Origin: Hyphomicrobium sp.
Lineage (GTDB): Bacteria; Pseudomonadota; Alphaproteobacteria; Rhizobiales; Hyphomicrobiaceae
DNA length: 64,000 nt
NCBI GenBank assembly: GCA_016793445.1
Contig: JAEUME010000002.1
Location: forward strand, 64,501 to 128,500
Direction: 5' to 3'
Positions within the stretch are counted from its first letter, which is position 1. Each line of letters starts with the position of its first letter. The position numbers were made by a program, and so were the translations under genes. The notes below the pieces were generated by a model. The model saw only the letters and a list, made by a program, of their open reading frames with translations, was not told the origin of the DNA and ran no database searches. This document shows, piece after piece, positions 36,506-45,266 of the stretch.

Positions 36506-38215
36506 ATGAGCAATAGCAATAAAAGCGATTCCGGGCAGTCCAAGCGCCCCAACGCGACTCTCGATTTGAAAGCGACTGAGATCAAGGTCACGCAAATCAA
36601 CGAGAAGTCCGCGGTCCATGCAAAGGGCGATGAGAAAGCGCCGGCTGCTGCATCCGCCGCGGCGGCCCCTGCCGTGAACCCTGCCGATGTTCCGATGCCT
36701 GCTCCGGCACGCGCCTATGCGGGCGCTCAGCCGGCACCAGGTGCGACGACGGCAAAATCAAGTGATGCTGCGGCATCCGAGCCAACCGGCAAGCCCGCGG
36801 CCACACGGCCCCAGGCCAATGCATCCGCAACGCTTTCCGCACGTCCCGAAACCGTTGTCGTGCAAAAGCGCGGTGGCTTCCTGTCGCACCTCGCAGCAAG
36901 CGTGTTGGGGGGCGCGGTTGCGCTCGGCGCTTGGGCTTACGGCGCACCGGAGCTGGAGAAGCAGGGCCTCATCACGTCCAACGCAGGCGGCGCGAACAGT
37001 GCTGAGCTCACCGCTCAACTCGCCAACGCCGAAAGCCGTCTTGCCGCCCTCGAAAAGACGGCGGCCTCGATCGGCGAGATCAAAGACTCTCAGACGCGGC
37101 TCGTCGCGGAGACGAAGGCAGCTCTCGCGGCCGCTGCCAGTGACGCGGGCGCACCCGACCAGCTCGAACGGCTGACCGCTGTCGAGAACCGTCTCAAGGC
37201 CATGACCGATGCGGGCGCCAACGATCCCAGCGCTGGCCGCGTCGAGCAGCTCGCGGCCCTTACCGGCAAGGTCGCCGATCTAGAGACGAGCATGGCGACC
37301 GAGTTCACTGCCCTGCGCAAGAGTGTGGCGGGCGACGTCGAGGCGCGTGTGATTGCCGCGACCGAGGCGGCGGAGGCCGCCAAGTCCGGCACGCAACGCA
37401 TTGACCGCGACATCGCCAGCTTGAAGACGCAGTCGGTGCAAGCCGATGAAGGCATCGCTGCCATCAAGGCGGATGCGGACCGCGCGGTGGAAGCCTCCAA
37501 GCGCGCCACGCAGGAGATCGCAAACGTCAAGAGCACGATCGAGGATGTGCGCTCCGCATCGGCCAAGCCCGCCGATGTTACGTCGGCAATCTCTCCAGTC
37601 ACCGCCAAGATTGCGACGCTCGAGCAGAACATCAAAGCCGTCGAGGAAGCCGAGGCAACGCGCCGCTCCAATGCGGAGCGCGTCGTGCTGGCGCTCGAGC
37701 TTCAGAATCTGAAGCGCACGCTGGATCGCGGACAGAACTATACAGACGAGTTGGCCGAGGTCGAGAAAGCCTCAGGCGGCAAGTTTGATCTCGCCGCTCT
37801 CCAGAAATTCAAGGATCAGGGCGTGCCGACCCTGTCCGACCTCAACCGCGACTTCCGCTCAAGCGCCAACGCGATGATCGACGCGGAGCAAGGCATCGAA
37901 ACCGAGTCGGTCGTGGACAAGCTCATCGCAGGCGCGCGCTCCGTCGTGCGCGTGCGCAAGATCGAGCATGACAGCTCCGATACTTCGGCTGAGGCCGTCG
38001 CCGGGCGAATGGAAAAATCTCTCAAGGAAGGCCGTCTTGCCGACGTCTTGAGCGAAGCCGACGTGCTGACTCCGAAAGCCAAGGAAGCTGCCCAGTCGTT
38101 CCTGGACAAAGTGCGCGCGCGCGCAAGCGTCGACTCGGCGCTCGCCTCGCTCGAAGGTCAACTCAAGTCCTCACTCAGCGGTGCCCCGTCAGAGCCCGCC
38201 ACTAAAACCCAGTAG
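36506..38215 (+). CDS. alphaproteobacterial Mic60 (mitofilin-like) inner membrane protein
   Basis: 569 residues. A disordered Ala/Pro-rich cytoplasmic N-terminus of about 125 residues, one membrane segment (HLAASVLGGAVALGAWAYG), a long coiled coil (about 155-390) and a C-terminal mitofilin-type domain. This plan and its position between hemD and hemY match bacterial Mic60, which shapes intracytoplasmic or inner membranes and contacts the outer membrane, the ancestor of the mitochondrial cristae-junction protein. Sequence identity alone would be weak; architecture and synteny carry the call. GGAGG (about 36490) precedes the ATG. Confidence 0.82.
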   Translation: MSNSNKSDSGQSKRPNATLDLKATEIKVTQINEKSAVHAKGDEKAPAAASAAAAPAVNPADVPMPAPARAYAGAQPAPGATTAKSSDAAASEPTGKPAATRPQANASATLSARPETVVVQKRGGFLSHLAASVLGGAVALGAWAYGAPELEKQGLITSNAGGANSAELTAQLANAESRLAALEKTAASIGEIKDSQTRLVAETKAALAAAASDAGAPDQLERLTAVENRLKAMTDAGANDPSAGRVEQLAALTGKVADLETSMATEFTALRKSVAGDVEARVIAATEAAEAAKSGTQRIDRDIASLKTQSVQADEGIAAIKADADRAVEASKRATQEIANVKSTIEDVRSASAKPADVTSAISPVTAKIATLEQNIKAVEEAEATRRSNAERVVLALELQNLKRTLDRGQNYTDELAEVEKASGGKFDLAALQKFKDQGVPTLSDLNRDFRSSANAMIDAEQGIETESVVDKLIAGARSVVRVRKIEHDSSDTSAEAVAGRMEKSLKEGRLADVLSEADVLTPKAKEAAQSFLDKVRARASVDSALASLEGQLKSSLSGAPSEPATKTQ

Positions 38216-38240
38216 GCGTCAAAGGTAAGGGTTTCGCGTC

Positions 38241-40142
38241 ATGATCCGTCTTGTCGTTTATCTCCTTTTCATCGCCCTGGTCGCATCCGGGTTGGGTTGG
38301 CTCGCAGACCGGCCCGGCACCCTGAACATCCAGTGGCAAGGCTACGACATCGAAACGACCGTATTCCGGGCAACCGTCATGCTGGCGGTCGCAACGGCGG
38401 CGGCAATCTTTCTATGGTCGGTGCTTCGTACGATCTGGCACAGCCCGGCGGCCATCGGCCAGCGGATCCTGCGCCGCCGCCAAAAGCGCGGCCTGGAGGC
38501 GCTGTCGAGCGGATTGATCGCGGTGGGCGCGGGCGACAAGGCGTTGGCGACGCGCTACGCCCTGCAGGCGCGCAAGGCCCTGCCGCACGAGCCGCTGACG
38601 CAGATCCTGCGTGCGCAAGCGGCTCAGCTGTCCGGAGACAGGGCGACAGCGCGGCGCATCTTCGACTCCATGCTCACAGCGCCAGACACCGAGCAGCTTG
38701 GCCTGCGCGGCCTGTTCCTCGAAGCCGAGCGCGAAGGCGAGAGCGAGGCCGCCCGGCAGTTTGCCGAACGTGCGGTAAGAGCCAACTCCAAACTTGGCTG
38801 GTCCTCGGAAGCGCTGTTTGACCTTCAATGCAAGCAGAAGGACTGGGCGGACGCCCTTGAGACCTTGTCGCTGCTCAAGCGCAACGGCCTGATCGAAAAG
38901 CCCGCCTTCGACCGCAAGCGCGCCGTTCTGCTCGCCGGGCAGGCACAGGACGCCGAAGAGAATGCAGCAGACAAGGCGCTTACGCTCGCCATGGAGGCGC
39001 ATGCCCTTGCACCCGATCTGGTGCCCGCAGCTGCCGTGGCGGCCCGTATTCTGGCAGGACGCGGCCAGACCGGTAAGGCTGCAAAGGTCATCCAGAAGAC
39101 CTGGACGCGCGCGCCGCATCCCGACCTTGCAACGGCCTATGCCTACGCACGCATCGGCGACAGCCCGCGCGACCGTCTCAATCGCGTGCGCCAGCTCGCC
39201 GCTCTCAACTCGCACTCGATCGAAAGCCCCATCGCCATAGCGACAACTGCGATCGAGGCCCGGTTGTTCGATGAAGCGCGCGAGGCCCTGCAGCCTCTGC
39301 TTGATGAGCGCCTCACGCAGCGCGTCGCCACGCTCATGGCGCGCATCGAGGCTGGCGAGAGTGACGACAAGGGCCGCGTCCGCGAATGGCTGGCGCGTGC
39401 AGTGAACGCCGCGCGCGATCCCGCCTGGACCGCCGATGGCGTCGTCGCCGATCGCTGGGAACCGGTATCGCCAGTGACGGGCGCGCTTGATGCGTTCCAA
39501 TGGCGCGTACCGGTCGAAAATCGCGACAGCTCGTCGGCAACTGTGCTCAGCGAGCGGCTGGAAGAGCTTCTGGCGATCAGCGCACCCAAGCCGGTCAATC
39601 AGGAACCGGCCGCCAAGGCGGCGCCCGAAGTCGCTGCCCAGCCCGCACCCGTCCGCCGCGAAGATGCGGTGGACGCCGAGGCTGTCACGGTAAGGCCGGA
39701 GCCCATCAAGATCACGCCGCAGCCGGCACCGGCAGCCAAGCCTGCCGAGGTCGCTGCCGTAAAGCCCAACGTCACGCAGATCGACGCGAAGACCATCTCG
39801 CCGGTTCAGCGCGCCAGCGAGGTGTCCATCGTGAAGCCGGCCGCCAAGGCCGAGCCCCAGCCGGAAGCTATACCCGTCCCAAAGGAAGTTGCCGCAGCAC
39901 CCAGACCTGCAGAGCCTGCGGTCGCCACAACACCTGCCGCAGCATCGTCTCCAGCCGCCGTAACGCCGGCCGCGCAAGCCAAGGCGGCCACGCCGGCTCC
40001 CAAGCCCGCTGCCCAGAAGACCGGCACCGACGCCAAAATCTTCGTGGCGCCGCGCGCTCCGGATGATCCGGGAACCGACGAGAACGACGATGATTCGGAT
40101 ACCGGCGCATTCCCCAAGCGCATTTATCGCGCGGTGAACTGA
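38241..40142 (+). CDS. hemY: HemY-like TPR inner membrane protein with long disordered tail
   Basis: 633 residues. Two N-terminal membrane helices (VVYLLFIALVASGLGWLA and ATVMLAVATAAAIFLW) flank the conserved periplasmic loop TLNIQWQGYDIET; a TPR superhelix follows (about 90-400). These are the HemY_N features. Residues from about 450 onward are Ala/Pro/Lys-rich low complexity, ending in an acidic DENDDDSDTGAF stretch, much longer than in E. coli HemY. The protein has been linked to late heme synthesis or protein scaffold roles; the biochemical function is unsettled. It follows Mic60 by 25 bases. Confidence 0.85.
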   Translation: MIRLVVYLLFIALVASGLGWLADRPGTLNIQWQGYDIETTVFRATVMLAVATAAAIFLWSVLRTIWHSPAAIGQRILRRRQKRGLEALSSGLIAVGAGDKALATRYALQARKALPHEPLTQILRAQAAQLSGDRATARRIFDSMLTAPDTEQLGLRGLFLEAEREGESEAARQFAERAVRANSKLGWSSEALFDLQCKQKDWADALETLSLLKRNGLIEKPAFDRKRAVLLAGQAQDAEENAADKALTLAMEAHALAPDLVPAAAVAARILAGRGQTGKAAKVIQKTWTRAPHPDLATAYAYARIGDSPRDRLNRVRQLAALNSHSIESPIAIATTAIEARLFDEAREALQPLLDERLTQRVATLMARIEAGESDDKGRVREWLARAVNAARDPAWTADGVVADRWEPVSPVTGALDAFQWRVPVENRDSSSATVLSERLEELLAISAPKPVNQEPAAKAAPEVAAQPAPVRREDAVDAEAVTVRPEPIKITPQPAPAAKPAEVAAVKPNVTQIDAKTISPVQRASEVSIVKPAAKAEPQPEAIPVPKEVAAAPRPAEPAVATTPAAASSPAAVTPAAQAKAATPAPKPAAQKTGTDAKIFVAPRAPDDPGTDENDDDSDTGAFPKRIYRAVN

Positions 40143-40147
40143 GGCCG

Positions 40148-40215
40148 GACTGCCGCCCAGGCAAACTGCCGCCGGTGTCGCATTCGCGGCACTTGGCGGC
40201 GGTATCTGGGCGGTC
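40148..40215 (+). other. long imperfect hairpin between hemY and tRNA-Thr
   Basis: CCGCCCAG (40153-40160) pairs with CTGGGCGG (40206-40213); inside, GCCGCC (40168-40173) pairs with GGCGGC (40195-40200); inside that GTGTCGC pairs with GCGGCAC around ATTC with one mismatch. No T-run follows, so it is not a classical terminator; it may end hemY mRNA by another route or be an RNA processing site. Confidence 0.4.
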
Positions 40216-40324
40216 AAGATGGAGCAGAAAATCGCGTCGTAGGAGCCCTTGCAATCGGGGCGGCGAGCGGTTATCCCTCGCCCTATTCGCGCAAGCCCTA
40301 CAATGGCGTTGCCGCACCTAAAAT

Positions 40325-40400
40325 GCCGCCTTAGCTCAGCCGGTAGAGCACGTCATTCGTAATGACGGGGTCGCGTGTTCGAGTCACGCAGGCGGCACCA
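40325..40400 (+). tRNA. tRNA-Thr (anticodon CGU)
   Basis: 76 bases with encoded CCA (40398-40400). Acceptor stem GCCGCCT pairs with AGGCGGC. The anticodon arm is CGTCA-TTCGTAA-TGACG, giving anticodon CGT at 40358-40360, which reads ACG. The T arm is GCGTG-TTCGAGT-CACGC, and the D arm AGCTCAGCCGGTAGAGC is standard. Discriminator is A. Confidence 0.97.
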
Positions 40401-40527
40401 TATCTCAGCCAACAACGCGAGCGGGCAGGCAAAGCGGGCAGGTGGGCCCCGGCCAAGAGCTGCATTGCATTGTCGGGCTGAAATGCACTAGGCCAGGGCG
40501 GCTCATCCTGGCGCCTGAAAGTCTGGT

Positions 40528-41421
40528 ATGACCAGGCTCATGAAACCTTTTCAGCGCCTTGCCGGATCCTGGATAGCACCCAGGCATGCAAACCCTGAAA
40601 TACTGGCCGCGGCACAAGCTGCGGTCGCGGGCCTGAAGCCTGCCGTGGCCGTCACCGGCGCCTCGCGCGGCATCGGATTCGCCCTGGCAGAGCATTTCGC
40701 CAAAGAGGGCCATGACGTCGCGCTTATCGCTCGAACATCTTCCGATCTCGACGCCGCCGCCGCGCGCATCCGTTCAAGAGCGACCCCGGCGGGTGTGCTG
40801 ACGCTCAGCCTCGACATCACGCAAGCCGGCGCGGCTGCACGTCTGGACGAATGGCTGCGCGCGGCCGGTTACTACGTCGATGTGCTGGTCAACAATGCAG
40901 GCATCGGCCTAGCCGGCCCGTTCGCGCAGTCCGGCCCAGCAGCGCTCGAACGGCTAGTCACGCTCAACGTCACCGCACCCACCCTCCTGATGGTTCGCTT
41001 CCTTCCGGAAATGCTGGCCCGCCAGAGAGGCGGCATTTTGAATGTAGGTTCGCTTGGCGGGGCGGTGCCCGGGCCCGGCCAGGCCGCCTACTACGCATCG
41101 AAGGCCTATCTGCAGTCACTGAGCGAGGCGGCGGCTGCCGAGTGCTCCGGAGCGGGGGTGCGCATCTCAACGCTTCTGCCCGGTCCCGTCGATACGGGCT
41201 TTCACGCCAGCATGGGCGCAGAGTCGTCGCTTTATCGCCAGCTTCTGCCGTCGCTCTCGCCGCAGCATGTCGCGCGCGCGGGCTACAGGGGCTTCCGGAT
41301 TGGGCAACGTGTTATTGTACCGGGCCTCTTCAACAAGCTTCTGTACATCGCCATACGCGCGTTGCCTCACCCGCTCACCGTGCCATTCGTTAAAATTCTC
41401 CTGAACAAAACCGATCCATAA
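40528..41421 (+). CDS. short-chain dehydrogenase/reductase
   Basis: 297 residues, about 45 longer at the N-terminus than a minimal SDR. NAD(P)-binding TGASRGIGFALAEHF at about residue 52, NNAGIG, catalytic Ser in LNVGSLGG and the Tyr-x3-Lys pair in YYASKAYLQS are intact. The Arg after the first beta strand (LIARTSSDL) suggests NADPH use. The C-terminal extension VIVPGLFNKLLYIAIRALPHP is hydrophobic and may touch the membrane, as in SDRs of the DltE/YqjQ group. Substrate unknown. Confidence 0.88.
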   Translation: MTRLMKPFQRLAGSWIAPRHANPEILAAAQAAVAGLKPAVAVTGASRGIGFALAEHFAKEGHDVALIARTSSDLDAAAARIRSRATPAGVLTLSLDITQAGAAARLDEWLRAAGYYVDVLVNNAGIGLAGPFAQSGPAALERLVTLNVTAPTLLMVRFLPEMLARQRGGILNVGSLGGAVPGPGQAAYYASKAYLQSLSEAAAAECSGAGVRISTLLPGPVDTGFHASMGAESSLYRQLLPSLSPQHVARAGYRGFRIGQRVIVPGLFNKLLYIAIRALPHPLTVPFVKILLNKTDP

Positions 41422-41792
41422 AAACGCGGCGACGCTTACTGCATTTGCGATATGGCAATCTTTTTGAGGTTAAGTGCTCAAGGCGCCAGGATCTGGTTTT
41501 GCGTACCTGGCGAACCCATTGCGGCCGCGCGTCTCTCGGACTCTTTGAGTTCGGACTTGATGCGTGGCCGCTTTCTTTTGTCCAGAACAACGGCGCGGAC
41601 TTGCTGCAATGCAACAGCATGACCGGCGAAAACATACCGGACTGCGTGTGCTGCATCGCAATCCGCGCGTTGTCACTTTTGCCCGGCCTACGATTTTCGG
41701 TTCACGTTTTTTCGCAAACCGCCGTCAAGCCAATTGCCATCCCCCTGCGCTGGTATAGTGTGAAGAAAAAACATACCTCGGAGGTCCACCTG
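41422..41792. other. 371-base intergenic region before the ribbon-helix-helix gene
   Basis: Lower GC than its surroundings. It contains an open frame joined to the downstream gene but with Cys/Trp-rich content and no ribosome site, so I treat it as non-coding. A TATAGT at 41754-41759 with TTGCCA 14 bases upstream is a possible, slightly short-spaced promoter for the next gene. Confidence 0.45.
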
Positions 41793-42131
41793 ATGTGTCG
41801 CATACTGTCGAGTCAGCCTGCGTCTTCCTTCGCCTACCAGACGCGGTCGGTTCGTCTTGGTGGCCACGCCACCAGCATCAAACTGGAGGCAGCGTTCTGG
41901 GAAATCCTCGAAGAGATCGCCGTTGAACTCAACAAGCCCCTGGGCCGATTCTTGACCGAACTGCACGACGAGGTGATGTATATCGCGGGTGATACGCATA
42001 ACTTCACGTCGCTGCTGCGCTGCGCGTGCCTAACCTACGTGTCGGAAATTCGCGGCCGCCAAAATGCGCTGACATTGCTCAACGACAAGCCGCGCCGGCT
42101 GTTCGACGGATCGCTGGAAGCGGCTGAGTAA
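41793..42131 (+). CDS. ribbon-helix-helix domain protein (RHH_4 type)
   Basis: 112 residues from the ATG at 41793, nine bases after CGGAGG. The pattern QTRSVRLGGHATSIKLEAAF supplies the DNA-contacting ribbon, then helices WEILEEIAVELNKPLGRFL and LRCACLTYVSEIRGR. Such proteins are usually small dimeric DNA binders in alphaproteobacteria. It lies directly before the dyad-controlled dehydrogenase operon (62 bases from its 3' end to the dyad), so it could regulate it, though nothing proves this. Confidence 0.82.
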   Translation: MCRILSSQPASSFAYQTRSVRLGGHATSIKLEAAFWEILEEIAVELNKPLGRFLTELHDEVMYIAGDTHNFTSLLRCACLTYVSEIRGRQNALTLLNDKPRRLFDGSLEAAE

Positions 42132-42192
42132 TTACGCCAGACATCCGTGTTCAGCGACGCCGCGCAAGGCGCAGGAGGAGCGAAATTATCTT

Positions 42193-42210
42193 GTAGTATT
42201 GAAATACTAC
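42193..42210. promoter_or_regulatory. perfect 18-bp dyad upstream of the cytochrome c / GMC dehydrogenase operon
   Basis: GTAGTATT (42193-42200), centre GA, AATACTAC (42203-42210). Arms are perfect. It lies 60 bases before the TTG start of the cytochrome gene in an AT-rich patch, as expected for an operator. A very tight hairpin would be unfavourable as RNA because only two bases form the loop, so a DNA-protein site is the better reading. Confidence 0.55.
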
Positions 42211-42270
42211 CCTGCGGCAGGAAACGACCCCTAGCGTATTGCGAACGGCTCAACGCATCGGGAGGATCGC

Positions 42271-42696
42271 TTGTCCAACGCGCGCCCCAATCGCATCGCC
42301 GCGCTGGTCTGCGGCGTTGGCATGGCGGCGGTGATGCCCTCATCGAGCAGGGCAACTGAGGAAGGTGCGCCTTTAAATGCACAATTCATAAAAAGCTGCG
42401 GCACATGCCACACGGCCGAGCAGGGCGCCGAACTGAGGCAAGGTCCCAACCTCGCAACGGTCTTCGGACGCACCGCAGGAACACTCGCCGAATACCCGCA
42501 ATACTCGGATGCCTTGAAGAAGGCTGGCGCAGACGGTCTCGTCTGGACCGAGGAGACGCTTAACAAATGGATCATGGGCGCGGCCGACTTCGTGCCGGGC
42601 ACCAACATGCCCTACAGCCAGCCCGATCCTGAAAAGCGCAAACTCATTATCGCTTACCTCAAAAGTCTCGCCCCTGCCGGACACGCGGCCAAGTAG
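42271..42696 (+). CDS. class I cytochrome c, periplasmic
   Basis: 141 residues, TTG start at 42271 shortly after GGGAGGA. A signal peptide ends near SSRA-TEE (about residue 28). Heme is bound by CGTCH (Cys43, Cys46, His47) with Met in GTNMPYSQ as sixth ligand. KIxGPNL-type segment RQGPNLATVFGR and the C-terminal IIAYLKSL are typical of cytochrome c2/c550. First gene in a three-gene cluster with a Tat-exported small subunit and a GMC oxidoreductase, so it probably accepts electrons from that dehydrogenase. Confidence 0.92.
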   Translation: MSNARPNRIAALVCGVGMAAVMPSSSRATEEGAPLNAQFIKSCGTCHTAEQGAELRQGPNLATVFGRTAGTLAEYPQYSDALKKAGADGLVWTEETLNKWIMGAADFVPGTNMPYSQPDPEKRKLIIAYLKSLAPAGHAAK

Positions 42697-42805
42697 CTTT
42701 TTGCGCATCGCCGCCCTTGCGGGTGCGATGCGCCACGACGACGACAAAACAATAACCGGCCTAATGAAGCCGGAGTTTCAGCCACACAGCATCAGGAGGA
42801 AACGA

Positions 42806-43339
42806 ATGCGTTTGATAGACAGAACTCCCAAGGTCGACCGCCGGTCGTTCCTTGCATCAACGGGCGCTGCCGCGCTCGTTGTGACGTCCACCAGCGTCTT
42901 GTGCCCGACGGAATCCTGGGGCGTGGAAGCCCAGAACCTCAAACCTGAAACGGTTCGCACGCTCATCAGGATGTCGCGCGATATCTATCCGCACGACCGC
43001 CTCGCGGATAGATTCTACGCCGTCGCTGTAAAGGGCATGGACGGCAAGGCGACCGAAGGCGCACCGCTCAAGGCAACGCTGGAAGACGGTGTAGCCAAGC
43101 TCGACGAAGCCGCCAAGGCTGCCCACGGCGTCCCGTATGCCGATGTCGGTTGGGAACATCAGCGCGTCGCGCTGCTGCGCGCCATCGAAGGCGATCCCTT
43201 CTTCCAGACCGTGCGCGGTGATCTCGTTGTCTCGCTCTACAATCAAAAAGAGCTCTGGCCGATCTTCGGCTACCAGGGCGAATCTGCATCCCAGGGCGGC
43301 TACATCAAGCGCGGCTTCAACGACATCGACTGGCTGTGA
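42806..43339 (+). CDS. Tat-exported small subunit of a GMC dehydrogenase (gluconate 2-dehydrogenase subunit 3-like)
   Basis: 177 residues from the ATG at 42806, with AGGAGGA nearby. The twin-arginine signal is DRRSFLASTG (Arg12-Arg13), followed by a hydrophobic stretch. The mature part (TVRTLIRMSRDIYPHDRL, then DPFFQTVRGDLVVSLYNQKELW and GYQGESASQGGYI) matches the gamma subunits of membrane-bound gluconate, fructose and sorbitol dehydrogenases. Such subunits carry the cytoplasmically folded flavoprotein across the membrane. It is followed by the GMC gene after 53 bases. Confidence 0.87.
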   Translation: MRLIDRTPKVDRRSFLASTGAAALVVTSTSVLCPTESWGVEAQNLKPETVRTLIRMSRDIYPHDRLADRFYAVAVKGMDGKATEGAPLKATLEDGVAKLDEAAKAAHGVPYADVGWEHQRVALLRAIEGDPFFQTVRGDLVVSLYNQKELWPIFGYQGESASQGGYIKRGFNDIDWL

Positions 43340-43392
43340 GACAGAGCGCGCAACCTTGAACTCATAAAAACGAATCACTCGGAGGATTGCCT

Positions 43393-44964
43393 ATGCCGGC
43401 ACCTTATAAAACAGACGACGATAGCGTGGTTGTAGTCATTGGCTCTGGCGCCGGTGGCGGAACGGTCGGATCCGAACTTGCTTTGAATGGGGTCGACACC
43501 GTCATCCTCGAAGCGGGCAAGCGCTACAGCATCGAAGATTTTGTCAACGATGAGTGGGAGTCGTTCGGCCAGCTCGCTTGGCTCGATGAGCGCTCGACGT
43601 CGGGCAACTGGCGCGTTCACAAGGACTTCGCCGGTCTTCCCGCCTGGATCGTGAAATCCGTAGGCGGCTCGACGATCCATTGGGCTGGCGCCTCCTTGCG
43701 CTTCCAGGATCACGAGTGGAAGGCAAAAACAACCTACGGCGATGTCGCTGGCGCCAACCTGCTCGACTGGCCCATCGACGGCAAGGAGATGGAACCCTGG
43801 TACACCAAGGCGGAAGACCGCATGGGCACCACACGCACCCACGGCATTGAGGGCCTGCCTGGCAACAACAACTTCAAGGTCATGAAGGCCGGCGCCGACA
43901 AGCTTGGCTACAAGGAATGCAGCACGGGCCGCATGTCCATCAACTCCGCGCCGCGTGACGGCCGCGGATCGTGCCAGCAGATCGGCTTCTGCTTCCAGGG
44001 CTGCAAATCGGGCGCCAAGTGGTCGACGCTCTACGCGGAAATCCCCAAGGGCGAAAAGACAGGCAAGCTTGAAGTCAGGCCGGAGTGCCACGTCACGCGC
44101 ATAGAGCATGACGACAAGGGCAAGGTGACGGGCGTCGTCTACTTCGACAAGGATGGCAAGGAGCAGCGCCAAAAGGCCCGCGCGGTTTGTGTCGCCGGAA
44201 ACTCCATCGAGAGCCCGCGTCTGCTGCTGAACTCCGCCTCCGGCATGTTCAAAGACGGGTTGGCGAACTCATCGGGCCAGGTGGGCCGCAACTACATGCG
44301 TCACACCACGGGCTCGGTGTACGGTATTTTCGAGAAGCCCGTGCACATGTTCCGCGGCACGACGATGGCCGGCATCATTCAGGACGAAGCGCACAACAAT
44401 CCAAAACGCGGATTCGTCGGCGGTTATGAGTTCGAAACGCTGTCGATCGGCTTGCCGTTCATGGCTGCGTTCCTCGACCCAGGCGGCTGGGGACGTGATT
44501 TTTCAGCTGCCATGGATGGCTACTCGAACATGGCCGGCATGTGGATCGTGGGAGAAGACATGCCACAGGCCAACAACCGCATCACCCTGAACGCGGACAA
44601 GAAGGACAAATACGGGATGCCGACCCCGAATGTGCACTTCGACGACCACCCCAATGACAATGCCATGCGCAATCACGCTTACAGGCAGGGCGCAGCACTA
44701 TATGAGGCGGTGGGGGCCACGCGGACGTTCCCGACACCGCCGTATCCGTCCACGCACAACCTAGGCACCAACCGCATGAGCGCGGATGCCAAGGATGGCG
44801 TGGTCAACCAGCACGGCCAGACGCACGACATCAAAAATCTGTTCGTATCCGATGGCAGCCAGTTTACGACTGGCGCAGCCGAGAACCCGACGCTCACCAT
44901 CGTTGCGCTTGCGTTGCGCCAGGCCGCCTACATTCGCGATCAAATGGCCAAGGGCGAGATCTAA
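43393..44964 (+). CDS. GMC family FAD-dependent dehydrogenase, catalytic subunit
   Basis: 523 residues from the ATG at 43393, seven bases after GGAGG. FAD is bound by VIGSGAGGGTVGSELALNG; SVGGSTIHWAGASLR and the C-terminal HNLGTNRMSADAKDG with NPTLTIVALALRQA are the GMC signatures, and the active-site His/Asn pair lies in these segments. It has no signal peptide, so export by hitch-hiking on the Tat subunit is expected. The substrate, probably a sugar, polyol or alcohol, cannot be read from sequence. Electrons should pass to the cytochrome c of the operon. Confidence 0.92.
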   Translation: MPAPYKTDDDSVVVVIGSGAGGGTVGSELALNGVDTVILEAGKRYSIEDFVNDEWESFGQLAWLDERSTSGNWRVHKDFAGLPAWIVKSVGGSTIHWAGASLRFQDHEWKAKTTYGDVAGANLLDWPIDGKEMEPWYTKAEDRMGTTRTHGIEGLPGNNNFKVMKAGADKLGYKECSTGRMSINSAPRDGRGSCQQIGFCFQGCKSGAKWSTLYAEIPKGEKTGKLEVRPECHVTRIEHDDKGKVTGVVYFDKDGKEQRQKARAVCVAGNSIESPRLLLNSASGMFKDGLANSSGQVGRNYMRHTTGSVYGIFEKPVHMFRGTTMAGIIQDEAHNNPKRGFVGGYEFETLSIGLPFMAAFLDPGGWGRDFSAAMDGYSNMAGMWIVGEDMPQANNRITLNADKKDKYGMPTPNVHFDDHPNDNAMRNHAYRQGAALYEAVGATRTFPTPPYPSTHNLGTNRMSADAKDGVVNQHGQTHDIKNLFVSDGSQFTTGAAENPTLTIVALALRQAAYIRDQMAKGEI

Positions 44965-44975
44965 TACGAATAAGC

Positions 44976-45004
44976 GCCCGCGCGTTGAAAAACATCGCGC
45001 GGGC
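44976..45004 (+). other. hairpin after the GMC gene
   Basis: GCCCGCGCG (44976-44984) pairs perfectly with CGCGCGGGC (44996-45004), loop of 11, without a T-run. It may protect the 3' end of the mRNA from nucleases; a true terminator follows 27 bases later. Confidence 0.5.
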
Positions 45005-45030
45005 CACGACACAGCTGTGGCGCAACTTGA

Positions 45031-45062
45031 AACGAGGTGACAATGAGCACCTCGTTTTTTTT
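45031..45062 (+). terminator. rho-independent terminator of the dehydrogenase operon
   Basis: AACGAGGTG (45031-45039) pairs with CACCTCGTT (45048-45056), loop ACAATGAG, and the stem runs into TTTTTTTT up to 45062. Confidence 0.92.
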
Positions 45063-45266
45063 CGTCACAACGGCTTCATGGTAAACAGGGCCTTACAAAG
45101 TGCGCCTCTATCGCAAGCCGATCTGGACTACGCGCCCGAAAGCTTCCTTTTTTCGTCGCTCGAATTTACCCGACGTCAAGCTGCGCGTGTCAGTTTGGTC
45201 AGATATTGCGCACTCTTCCTGGCCGCGCATGCGCGTTCCAGAGCGCCTCGCAAGGATTGAGCCGGT

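Noticed and set aside
38412..40217. A 601-residue minus-strand frame antisense to hemY
   Set aside because: Shadow of the high-GC hemY gene; product is Arg/Gly/Leu-rich with no domain.
41445..41792. In-frame N-terminal extension of the ribbon-helix-helix protein
   Set aside because: The ATG at 41793 has an ideal ribosome site; the upstream part is Cys/Trp-rich and not like the family.
44985..45260. 91-residue frame spanning the terminator of the dehydrogenase operon
   Set aside because: It covers a perfect terminator hairpin and has no ribosome site.
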